Of a DNA stretch of 36,283 nt, positions 24,852-31,832 are shown piece by piece. The stretch lies in the IMG/VR virus record IMGVR_UViG_3300025128_000144, positions 1-36,283 of that record; one strand, 5' to 3'. This DNA comes from a virus. How positions within the stretch are numbered: position 1 is the first letter of the stretch; each line of letters opens with the position of its first letter. The position numbers were made by a program, and so were the translations under genes. The notes beneath the pieces are model-generated. The model was not told the DNA's origin. It saw only the letters and a program-made list of their open reading frames with translations, and did no database searches.

Positions 24852-26143
24852 CACTCATCACCTCCGAATTGACTAAGGTTGGTGCTGCCGCCAGTTGCTG
24901 CAGGTCTTGCAGTTCTTGGAGGCACATAGATACCAAGTGCAGTTATGCTAGGCAGTGTGTCGTCCTTGTAAGGGCGCATCTTCAGTCTACCAAAGATGAT
25001 AACTTGAGTGCGCTGCGCATATGGTTTCCATTCACCATCGGTATCTTGGAAATCGAAAGGATGCTGTTCATCAAACATACCGCCGGGAATCCACACAGTT
25101 ACCTCTGAGTGAGGGCTGTCTCTTCCGTTACGAGATTGTAATGATAGACTAGTGATGCTCATTCTGAAAGAGCGTCCTGTCGCATCGTATTCGCTGTTCA
25201 TTGGTTCTTTGTTGAGGCGACTAACATATCCCTTCGTAATGATAGTAGGGTTAAGTGTTATCCCACTAGGTAGTTTTATCTTCTTATCAGCATGTGCTTC
25301 TGAAAGTTCAGCAAGGTCTACTACTGCGTCATGCATTTGGTCATTGACAAGTAGTCTCTGTGGCTGTAATTCACTACGCATGTTTTCAGGTAAGAATGAA
25401 TCAGTATATTCCACAGTTTCGTGGAAGTTACGATTAGTATACAGAGTGTCACGTCCTGCTTGACTAGGAGGTATCGCCTGTATCTTACAAGGTTCATGGA
25501 AGTTATATTGTGCTTCCATAGATTTGTTAGAAAGATTAACTCTCCACAAAGCAATGTCGTTGTTATTTTCTTCCGAACCTAGGAAGTATAGTGTGCGACT
25601 GACACTAGTAGGAGCCATAGGCTTTCCTACCGATGCACTAGCAGCGTTTGTATTCAGGAGACAAAGAATCATGTCACCGTGTTCAAAGGCAAACCAAGGT
25701 AGGTTACTGCCGTCCACTTTCTCTTGTGTCGCTTCACCATTGACATGCCATACTCCTTCTTTAGCAGTAACGACGCCGATTAGTTTCTCTTCGATTGCTC
25801 TGTTAGAGTTATTCTTAAACATATTAATCGCTGTCTCTCTGGCATTAGTTCTGTTGTCTCGTGTAGAATCTTCGATACCTACTAGCATACCGACATAGGT
25901 AGTGGTTTGCCTTCCAGATGACTGCGAGCCACCAAGGTTTCTAGTTTCTATCACGAACATTTCTGACCATTCGATAAGAAGATACTTGTCTTCGGTTAAC
26001 GCATCGTCTACCGAAAACTCTTCTTTTAACCAAGCGTTGAATTCATTCGCTGCTTCGCCTATCTTTTTACCAGTTCTATCCGCATATCCCTTAAGTCGTT
26101 CAAGAACTTCTTCCGGGTATTTTCCATTCGTTTCATCTTCCAT
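24851..26143 (-). CDS. Probable single-stranded DNA-binding protein (RPA-like)
   Basis: The 430-residue protein has an N-terminal helical segment (1-50), a first beta-rich domain (TYVGMLVGIEDSTRDNRTNA, VVTAKEGVWHV) and a second one (RSFRMSITSLSLQSRNG, SEVTVWIPGG, TQVIIFGRLKMRP, ITALGIYVPP) with OB-fold spacing, and a short disordered tail ending QFGGDE. That order and the tail resemble archaeal RPA and other SSB proteins. No zinc finger is seen. It would coat single-stranded DNA for the replisome and the RecA-like ATPase next door. GGAGAGATAA precedes its ATG. The operon context (RFC upstream, RecA-like downstream) is as important as the sequence for this call. Confidence 0.6.
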   Translation of the reverse strand: MEDETNGKYPEEVLERLKGYADRTGKKIGEAANEFNAWLKEEFSVDDALTEDKYLLIEWSEMFVIETRNLGGSQSSGRQTTTYVGMLVGIEDSTRDNRTNARETAINMFKNNSNRAIEEKLIGVVTAKEGVWHVNGEATQEKVDGSNLPWFAFEHGDMILCLLNTNAASASVGKPMAPTSVSRTLYFLGSEENNNDIALWRVNLSNKSMEAQYNFHEPCKIQAIPPSQAGRDTLYTNRNFHETVEYTDSFLPENMRSELQPQRLLVNDQMHDAVVDLAELSEAHADKKIKLPSGITLNPTIITKGYVSRLNKEPMNSEYDATGRSFRMSITSLSLQSRNGRDSPHSEVTVWIPGGMFDEQHPFDFQDTDGEWKPYAQRTQVIIFGRLKMRPYKDDTLPSITALGIYVPPRTARPAATGGSTNLSQFGGDE

Positions 26144-26145
26144 AT

Positions 26146-27078
26146 TTATCTCTCCATATTTTTCTTTAGTTTTGCTACAAAGTACTCAACAAATGCCAAG
26201 TCATCATCAGGCCACTGCGTGGACAGAATGACGAACTCGCCATAAGTGAGCATGAAATTGTGCCAATCATCTTCGCTCTCCATGAGAGGTTTGGCACGTT
26301 GTCTAAGGCCTTTGAGCATGCCTATTCGACTATAACCGCTTTCTAATGAGTTGACCAGAAGGGCGGTAACCTTCGGGAAATCAGAGCCTAAGAGATTCAT
26401 AGCCGCTCTGTTGAGTGCTCTGGTATCTCTCTTTAATCGGTCAATCAAAGCGTCTTCTTTGTTAGGGAGACCCTCTAATGTATCGATGGCGCTTCTCAAA
26501 CTACCATTACATAGTTTGATGAGCGTCTCTACATCAATGCACCATTGTGACGGCCTTCCTTCGTCATGGATAATCTGACATAATCTATCAGCAGCACTGT
26601 CATCAGCGGCGATAGGCTTGAATTCAAAAGTAAGGCACCTGTCTCTAATTGCAGGGTTGATGGGGCTTATGTCATTCGCTGCTAATATGAATATAGTAGT
26701 ACTATGACTATCCTCTATAATCTGCTTAAGTGCTTTCTGAGCAGGGGCTGTGAAACTATCTGCTTCATCTAGGAATATGATACGGCGACTAACACCGAGT
26801 GCCTTTTGTTTACTGATACGCTTAAGTTCCCTAACATAGTCTATGCCTCTATCATCACTAGCATTAGTAATGATGAAGTTCATAGGGTCAAAGAAATCTC
26901 CTAGCATATCTCTAGCAAGAGCATTGGCTGCACTTGTCTTACCTACACCGGGAGGCCCTACAAAGAGTAAATTACTAGGGCAGTTGTCGATAGTCCATTC
27001 AGATGATGCTTCGACAAAATCTTCACATCCTATCAAATCCCCAATTGTATTGGGTCTGTACTTTTCTCTCCAATTCAT
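26146..27078 (-). CDS. rfcS: Replication factor C small subunit (clamp loader)
   Basis: From the ATG at 27078 the protein has 310 residues: WREKYRP at 3-9, Walker A GPPGVGKTS (41-49), Walker B IFLDEAD (101-107), sensor 1 ILAAND (131-136) and the inter-subunit arginine motif RDRC (145-148), where SRC is usual. The C-terminal helical collar follows. Archaeal small subunits have about 320 residues, so this is near full length. It would load the viral PCNA on primed DNA, either as a homo-oligomer or with a host large subunit, since no large subunit is seen here. A GTG at 27090 is also in frame, but the TATA box at 27111-27119 would start the transcript near 27089, favouring the ATG. Confidence 0.95.
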   Translation of the reverse strand: MNWREKYRPNTIGDLIGCEDFVEASSEWTIDNCPSNLLFVGPPGVGKTSAANALARDMLGDFFDPMNFIITNASDDRGIDYVRELKRISKQKALGVSRRIIFLDEADSFTAPAQKALKQIIEDSHSTTIFILAANDISPINPAIRDRCLTFEFKPIAADDSAADRLCQIIHDEGRPSQWCIDVETLIKLCNGSLRSAIDTLEGLPNKEDALIDRLKRDTRALNRAAMNLLGSDFPKVTALLVNSLESGYSRIGMLKGLRQRAKPLMESEDDWHNFMLTYGEFVILSTQWPDDDLAFVEYFVAKLKKNMER

Positions 27079-27102
27079 TTCGACCAGCACCCTGAAATAT
27101 TA

Positions 27103-27124
27103 TTTGGAGATTTATAAGGGGTTG
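27103..27124 (-). promoter_or_regulatory. Archaeal TATA promoter before rfcS (shared 22-bp element)
   Basis: The minus strand reads CCCCTTATAAATCTCC in the 49-base gap before rfcS. The TATA box (27111-27119) lies about 26 bases from a predicted start near 27089, leaving a leader of about 11 bases before the ATG. All 22 bases recur at 33388-33409, upstream of the other minus-strand block. An archaeal TBP/TFB promoter is the simplest reading. Confidence 0.75.
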
Positions 27125-27127
27125 CTC

Positions 27128-28582
27128 TCAGTGAGCCATTTCTATCAAATCTGTCAGTTGACAAACTTCCCCATAACCAGCATTGTCATCTATGTATTCT
27201 AGTGTAATTTTCTTAGCAGTCATGTCAGTAATACTGAACTCATTTATCTCAGCCATGACTACAACTGCGTATTCATCTACAGGTAACCAGTTGTTACCTA
27301 CAAGCACACCTTGACTCGCTAACCTCTGTCGTATATGTTGAGCCATACCAACAGGTAACTGCTGCTCACCTACGACGTAGGTCTCATACCCATCCATAGA
27401 TGCCAGCCTTACGTGTGTCTCAAATCCTTCGTCCTTCATTATATCAGTAACAAGTAGGTGGACATGGAATGCATCTTTGAGTAATACCCATCCGCCTTCT
27501 CCACCTATACTGAAAGGGCCAGACAGCGTGAGCCTCAGCCTTTCATTATCTTCTAGCGTCTCAAGTAAATGACTGACGTCTTCGTTAGCACTCACAGGTA
27601 CACCTGTCTTAATAGGACAAGTAAGTTCTAACTTACTTAGATAAGAGGCCCGCTCTCTATACTTGAGTTTGTATATATCCCAGTCATCTCCTATTGCCAT
27701 CACGTCAGTGATACACTTCACCTGATTAATGTCAGCCTCTACTTCAAATATCGCTTCAGAGGATGTGTAAGGAACCTGACTAACCTTACCTATTATCTGC
27801 TTATCACGGTTGTAGAGTATACCCTTGAACTTACCTTTAGGGAACTCAGTTACGTGTAGGTATCTACGAGGAGCACCTATGACTTCTGCATAGATATCAG
27901 AGGGGGCAATGAGTTTATCCCATGCTCTATAGATAGGGCCCTTGAAAGCCTGTCCGGGTTGCATAGTCCTCACCTCTATCTCTACTCTCTCATCAGCAAA
28001 TAACTTACCAGCAATCTCAGCAGGGTGCCTAGTCTCAAGCATTCGCCTGACAGATTGTAGGCTCTGCCTATTCGCAGAGAGGTATGAAATCAATTGCAGG
28101 AATCTATCTACAGGTATAGGTGGTCGCTCATCCAATGCTCGTGACCAAAACAACAGTGCTTCTTTCTCATGCATTTTGCTGGCAATCTTAAGGAAGCCCT
28201 CGTCTTTTATCCTAGTCATCAGATGTAACGCTTGCTTGACAGTCATGCCCTCTCCACCATACTCCGGTGACTCTAGTGCTAGTAAAGGTACGATTGGCTT
28301 ACCTGCCAATACCTCGTCCCATACCAGAGGAGAGATGGATAGTTTCTTACACATGTCATCTCTTATCTCTCTGACACTACTGAACTGCCTTTGGTATCTT
28401 GAATACTTGGGGAAGAATATATCGATGAGGTTTTGTAAATCATCCTGACCATCGTCCATCATCTGTTTAATGACAGTCAGTGCCTCTTCCCAATACAGAG
28501 ACCTGTTCTCAGAATCAGTCATGTAATTCCTATACATTTCCCTGAGTTTCTCAGAGATGATTGCGGCCTCTGCTAGTAACAT
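27128..28582 (-). CDS. DNA ligase-like protein lacking the catalytic lysine
   Basis: The 484-residue protein follows the layout of archaeal ATP-dependent DNA ligases: a helical N-terminal DNA-binding part (TVKQALHLMTRIKDEGF, 114-130), a linker (QPGQAFKGP), a nucleotidyltransferase-like part with YRERASYL (308-315, like motif IIIa) and GEGGWVLLKD (361-370, like motif IV), and a C-terminal OB-like domain (EYAVVVMAEINEF). At motif I, where ligases have ExKxDG, it reads YAEVIGAPRRYLHV (231-244), with Ile235 in place of the adenylated lysine. I infer descent from a ligase that has lost normal catalysis and may act as a DNA-binding scaffold. The start at 28582 shares one base with the HNH gene stop (TAATG). 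The alignment was done by eye. Confidence 0.5.
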   Translation of the reverse strand: MLLAEAAIISEKLREMYRNYMTDSENRSLYWEEALTVIKQMMDDGQDDLQNLIDIFFPKYSRYQRQFSSVREIRDDMCKKLSISPLVWDEVLAGKPIVPLLALESPEYGGEGMTVKQALHLMTRIKDEGFLKIASKMHEKEALLFWSRALDERPPIPVDRFLQLISYLSANRQSLQSVRRMLETRHPAEIAGKLFADERVEIEVRTMQPGQAFKGPIYRAWDKLIAPSDIYAEVIGAPRRYLHVTEFPKGKFKGILYNRDKQIIGKVSQVPYTSSEAIFEVEADINQVKCITDVMAIGDDWDIYKLKYRERASYLSKLELTCPIKTGVPVSANEDVSHLLETLEDNERLRLTLSGPFSIGGEGGWVLLKDAFHVHLLVTDIMKDEGFETHVRLASMDGYETYVVGEQQLPVGMAQHIRQRLASQGVLVGNNWLPVDEYAVVVMAEINEFSITDMTAKKITLEYIDDNAGYGEVCQLTDLIEMAH

Positions 28583-29544
28583 TATGCGTTCACTACTCCA
28601 TCCCATTTGTCGCTTTTGCTCATATTGTCTGCCGCCCATAGCGGTTGTAAATTGTTTAACGCCCAACACTTCTTGAAGTCGGGGTGTTCTGTTGAATCAT
28701 AGTTAAATGATGCAACTGGTCTTATGTGGTCTATGTGCCACTCATCCATGTTGCCCCATGAGTAGCCATTCTCTTCTGTGAATTGTGATTCAAGGTGTTC
28801 CTTTAATTCATACTTATTATAACCCACTAACGAGAAGGTTTGATTTGTTTTCTTGATACCCCTATGTTTTAGAGCCTGCCTCAATCTACCTCTCATTCTT
28901 TGAGTAATCTGTTGCATTGTTTGATTAAACCATGAATTAGGGTCTTTCCTTTGTTCGTTTTGCCACCTTAGTTTTCTTGCCTGATGTTTAGGTTGAGAGT
29001 TCTCATGTTTGGTTCGGCATTTTCTACTACAGAACTTTGTATGAGCATGGTAAGTAAGTTTAGTTTCCCCACAAATAATACAAGTTATTTCTTTCATATT
29101 TTCAAGAGTCGACTCTCTCAAACTTTTCAATAAATTGTCTTTGTATTGTCGTCTATTGACCTCACTACAAGTATCACTACAAAACTTACGCCTTGTGCCT
29201 CGCTGAGTAAAGGTAGTATTGCATATAGGACAAGTGCATTCGACAAGAGTTACTAAGTTCCACTCTGGGTCTTCTGCTTTATTTTTCGCTCTTGCCTTTC
29301 TTGCGCTAATTCTTGCCGCTTCTTTTCTTTCAGGCTTTTGACCATATTCTTTTGACCAATTCTGTTTATTCTTCTTACGACAATCATCACTACAAAAGCC
29401 TCCGACTGTCTGCGACTCATGTTTTGTAAATTGCTTACCACAACATCTACACTCAATCGGAGTATGTAGACGCTTGATGTGTCTTTTCAAATCCCAGTTA
29501 TCCTTAAACTCCGCATTACAAACCACGCATTCTTTAGTCGCCAT
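28582..29544 (-). CDS. HNH endonuclease with N-terminal zinc fingers
   Basis: A 320-residue basic protein. It starts with a C2H2-type finger (CVVCNAEFKDNWDLKRHIKRLH, written here as two cysteines and two histidines), followed by three more cysteine-rich knuckles (CRCCGKQF to FCSDDC; CPICNTTF to FCSDTC; CIICGETK to FCSRKC). The C-terminal HNH domain has WHIDHIRPVASF (269-280) and CWALNNLQPLWAADNMSKSDKW. This is the layout of phage free-standing homing endonucleases, which cut DNA at long sites. Its A+T content looks higher than that of the neighbours, fitting a later arrival. It sits between a PC4-like gene (11-base overlap) and the ligase-like gene, inside no other gene. Confidence 0.9.
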   Translation of the reverse strand: MATKECVVCNAEFKDNWDLKRHIKRLHTPIECRCCGKQFTKHESQTVGGFCSDDCRKKNKQNWSKEYGQKPERKEAARISARKARAKNKAEDPEWNLVTLVECTCPICNTTFTQRGTRRKFCSDTCSEVNRRQYKDNLLKSLRESTLENMKEITCIICGETKLTYHAHTKFCSRKCRTKHENSQPKHQARKLRWQNEQRKDPNSWFNQTMQQITQRMRGRLRQALKHRGIKKTNQTFSLVGYNKYELKEHLESQFTEENGYSWGNMDEWHIDHIRPVASFNYDSTEHPDFKKCWALNNLQPLWAADNMSKSDKWDGVVNA

Positions 29545-29806
29545 CTGTTTCCCTCAGTTCTGAGAGGGCATGTTGAATTGCTTTGGCTAGTGAACTAGCA
29601 TCCTCAAGGTTCAGCCGCACGCCCTCTCTCGTGTAGCCTTCTCCCTTGGGATGTTCGATTGTTTTCCTAACTCTGATGTCTATTACCGCAGGCGACTTAC
29701 CCTTGGGCTCTACTATGCTCATGACTACTTCCGACTTACCTCTCCACTTAACGGAGGTGCAAGGGACACGCCACTTGATGGTCTGTTCAAATCCTCTAGT
29801 ACTCAC
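29534..29806 (-). CDS. Possible PC4/p15-like single-strand DNA-binding protein
   Basis: The 90-residue product contains VIDIRVRKTIEHPKGEGY, then TREGVRLNLEDASSLAKAI and a final helix. The order IDIR, a turn with a basic loop, T-x-x-G-x-x-L and a helix is like the PC4/p15 transcription coactivator fold, which binds single-stranded DNA as a dimer. The first 28 residues are basic and unlike the family. The GTG start at 29806 is the only one that fills the gap from the previous gene; Met29 at 29722 is an alternative. The match is suggestive, so transcription or replication support is a guess. Confidence 0.4.
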   Translation of the reverse strand: MSTRGFEQTIKWRVPCTSVKWRGKSEVVMSIVEPKGKSPAVIDIRVRKTIEHPKGEGYTREGVRLNLEDASSLAKAIQHALSELRETDGD

Positions 29807-29810
29807 GTAC

Positions 29811-30107
29811 TCACAGCCCTAGGTGTGTCAGTTTGTAGTCTGGCTTGTCCTGAGTCACTACTATCACTGCGAGACCTTCGGCCATCTGTTCGATTGTCCA
29901 TCGTGTCAGTTCTTTCTCTGACATCTTTCCACGATGATGTTCGTCATCGCATGCCATACACCAGTCTTCAGAAGTCTTGGCTAGTAACTCATGGGAATAC
30001 ATAGGCTTCCCGCAATTTTCACAAGGGGCACTTGGACTTGACTTATCTACAACTAGTGCTCTAAGTATCACTCCGTCTACAGGAACCATTGCTATCCGCA
30101 TAGTCAT
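29811..30107 (-). CDS. Small zinc-ribbon protein
   Basis: A 98-residue protein with a beta-rich N-terminus (MRIAMVPVDGVILRALVVD), a CENCGKPMYSHE knuckle and a CMACDDEHHRG knuckle 16 residues later (four Cys and extra His), then a helix and a strand-rich end (GLAVIVVTQDKPDYKL). The ATG overlaps the stop of the upstream gene (ATGA). No family was recognised. It is one of four adjacent cysteine-pair proteins in this part of the operon. Confidence 0.6.
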   Translation of the reverse strand: MTMRIAMVPVDGVILRALVVDKSSPSAPCENCGKPMYSHELLAKTSEDWCMACDDEHHRGKMSEKELTRWTIEQMAEGLAVIVVTQDKPDYKLTHLGL

Positions 30108-30379
30108 TCCTCCTCTTCAGCACAGTCCTCTTTACACTGTGTGCCACAGAAAGTCTGTCCCTTTTTGGGTATGAAAATCTTGACTTGAGGTACTCCGTTA
30201 TGCTCAGCACCTTCGGTGCATCCATCGTATTCGCACTCTATGTACCGCTTGTCATTAGAGGCAGCCCAGCCATCTTCCGACTTGGTATACTTGATACCAT
30301 CGCTAGTGTATGATTCGCCGACTTCATAATCTCTTAACACCTGTACCTTGGTACGGAATGTCATTGTAAATTCTTCCAT
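30104..30379 (-). CDS. Small cysteine-containing protein
   Basis: The 91-residue product begins MEEFTMTFRTKVQVLRDYEVG. A beta-rich first half is followed by IECEYDGC and FCGTQCKEDC, so four or five cysteines could bind zinc, and an acidic end (AEEEE). I chose the ATG at 30379, which has GGAGG seven bases upstream; the ATG at 30385 overlaps the upstream stop but sits too close to that GGAGG. The stop overlaps the next gene (ATGA). Function unknown. Confidence 0.6.
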   Translation of the reverse strand: MEEFTMTFRTKVQVLRDYEVGESYTSDGIKYTKSEDGWAASNDKRYIECEYDGCTEGAEHNGVPQVKIFIPKKGQTFCGTQCKEDCAEEEE

Positions 30380-30381
30380 CT

Positions 30382-30657
30382 TCATTCCTCCTTTTCCAAC
30401 CAAGCCTGTCTCCTAGAGTACAGTGCTGGCTCCCACTCATCACGCAAGTCGTCCTCTGTGTAATGTCTCGTAACTCTCTCTACCCATTGGATTCGCCTTC
30501 CGGCCTCGTCATAATCATCATGTAAACCTTGCTTGCATTCTTCTGCAATTCGCCGAGCCACTCTCCATTCACTTCCTTGTAAGAAGTGGATGTCTGTATC
30601 TCGGTGCTCATCGTCACCCCATACTACTCTGTATTCTATTTCTTTCTTCCAAGTCAT
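30382..30657 (-). CDS. Hypothetical protein
   Basis: A 91-residue, highly charged protein (MTWKKEIEYRVVWGDDEHRD onward) rich in Glu, Arg and Trp. It has a beta strand, then helices (EWRVARRIAEECKQGL) and a charged tail (SRRQAWLEKEE). The ATG at 30657 has GGAGG seven bases upstream; a second ATG at 30663 is in frame. The GGAGGAATGAxxATG layout repeats exactly in front of the next gene, so both starts are chosen by the same logic. No known family was recognised. Confidence 0.55.
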   Translation of the reverse strand: MTWKKEIEYRVVWGDDEHRDTDIHFLQGSEWRVARRIAEECKQGLHDDYDEAGRRIQWVERVTRHYTEDDLRDEWEPALYSRRQAWLEKEE

Positions 30658-30659
30658 AT

Positions 30660-30833
30660 TCATTCCTCCTCTAATACTGGCATGGTCTCAGGCATCTGTA
30701 CTTCAAACCTAGTACCAAAGTCACTGATGATAGGTAGGTAATTAGGGTTAGTGATACCTTCCATAAGAAGTAGTTCCCAAGCCTTGACTTTAACTACCTC
30801 TTTGAGTTTGTTCTTGAACTCTGTCGGCGTCAT
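30660..30833 (-). CDS. 57-residue hypothetical protein
   Basis: Reading the 166-base gap between two larger genes gives MTPTEFKNKLKEVVKVKAWE at the start and MPVLEEE at the end. It is predicted to be mostly a basic amphipathic helix followed by an extended part with prolines. The ATG overlaps the stop of the zinc-ribbon gene upstream (ATGA), and the stop codon lies in the GGAGGAATGA that serves as ribosome site for the next gene. That fit on both sides makes a real gene likely. No function can be proposed. Confidence 0.6.
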   Translation of the reverse strand: MTPTEFKNKLKEVVKVKAWELLLMEGITNPNYLPIISDFGTRFEVQMPETMPVLEEE

Positions 30834-31525
30834 TCTTCCTCACCTACATCTCTAAATGTAACTACGTTGCCTCTAACATGAGGTGGCAGGAGGCTTCCTG
30901 AGAATGGACAAAAGGTGCCGAGGATTATTACCTCAGGATTCTTTTCATCCATCTTCTGTATAACTTCCATGCGACTCAGTATAGTGAAGTTGGCTACTCC
31001 GTTAGAGTAAGTGGACATCAAGTCATCACCAGCAATCAGTCCGTAGTCGTAGGGTTCCATAGGAACCTTGGTATCGCAGACAGGACACTGTATAATAACG
31101 CACCACTGCTCTACTTCTTCAACCTCACCTGTAGGTAGTTTCATCTCATGCTGACCATCGAATTGCCAGACAGCCTCCTCTAAAGGAAATGCCACTAGTG
31201 GTGTTTCGCATTTAGAACAAGGCCACTTCTGCGCTGACTCTTGTCTGAGCATCATCTCTTGCATATGTTTCTCTTGGGGAGAAAGGTGTGATACATCAAC
31301 TAAACTTACTTCGTCTTCATCGACTGTCCAACCTATGCTCTCTACTAACACACGCATCCTTACACGGGCTTGTGCCCCAATAGGCGTGTTCTCTTGTTGT
31401 ACCAACTTGAGTTCTGTCTCCCCTTCTCTTACATAGGTTAGTCCCAGTCCTGCTGGTTCCCACATACCTCCGGGTCGTAGTTTCTCAAGTATCTGCTTCG
31501 CTTCATTTTCAGGATTGTGTTCCAT
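30830..31525 (-). CDS. Zinc-ribbon-containing hypothetical protein
   Basis: A 231-residue acidic protein. Residues 1-95 are mixed alpha/beta (KLVQQENTPIGAQARVRMRVLVESIGW). CSKC near 103 and CPVC near 148 form a split zinc ribbon with a beta segment between them. The end has VIILGTFCPFSGSLLPPHVRG. No catalytic signature was recognised. The ATG overlaps the upstream gene by 17 bases and has a GAGGGAGA-type ribosome site. It belongs to the operon led by the DUF932-like gene. Confidence 0.6.
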   Translation of the reverse strand: MEHNPENEAKQILEKLRPGGMWEPAGLGLTYVREGETELKLVQQENTPIGAQARVRMRVLVESIGWTVDEDEVSLVDVSHLSPQEKHMQEMMLRQESAQKWPCSKCETPLVAFPLEEAVWQFDGQHEMKLPTGEVEEVEQWCVIIQCPVCDTKVPMEPYDYGLIAGDDLMSTYSNGVANFTILSRMEVIQKMDEKNPEVIILGTFCPFSGSLLPPHVRGNVVTFRDVGEEE

Positions 31526-31832
31526 AATAATCTCCCTCTCTTTTTTCTTTCATCCAAACCAATGTATTACAACAGTGCACAGGCATCATCTTGGCGTGTT
31601 CAGTCAACAGTATGATAGTCTTGTGGGGCAAACTTTCCCCGCAACTAGGGCACTGCGACATGTAGTGCGACGCCTCTACCATCATAATGATTTCCTGCTC
31701 GTCCTCTCCTCCTGTTACTGACATAACATCCGAAGGGATGGGTATGGTGGAACCTACCAGAGGTATTTCCTCACCATTTGTTACCCAAATCCCTTCTTCG
31801 TTTATATCCACTGCCTCCATTACATCATTCAA
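31509..31832 (-). CDS. Small zinc-ribbon protein
   Basis: A 107-residue protein, acidic at first (MEAVDINEEGIWVTNGEEIP), then CPSCGES and HCCNTLVW, giving a CxxC plus HCC metal site. The TTG at 31832 is a fair start because GAGGTG sits five bases upstream and the codon overlaps the DUF932-like stop; the ATG at 31820 is the alternative. The function is unknown. Confidence 0.55.
   Translation of the reverse strand: MNDVMEAVDINEEGIWVTNGEEIPLVGSTIPIPSDVMSVTGGEDEQEIIMMVEASHYMSQCPSCGESLPHKTIILLTEHAKMMPVHCCNTLVWMKEKREGDYYGTQS

Noticed and set aside
27942-28448. 168-codon open frame on the plus strand
   Set aside because: It is antisense to the ligase-like gene, which shows domain patterns in the right frame; the antisense product shows none.
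29783-29793. tRNA T-loop-like GTTCAAATC
   Set aside because: The flanking bases do not form the T-stem, no acceptor or anticodon arm is present, and it lies inside a coding frame.
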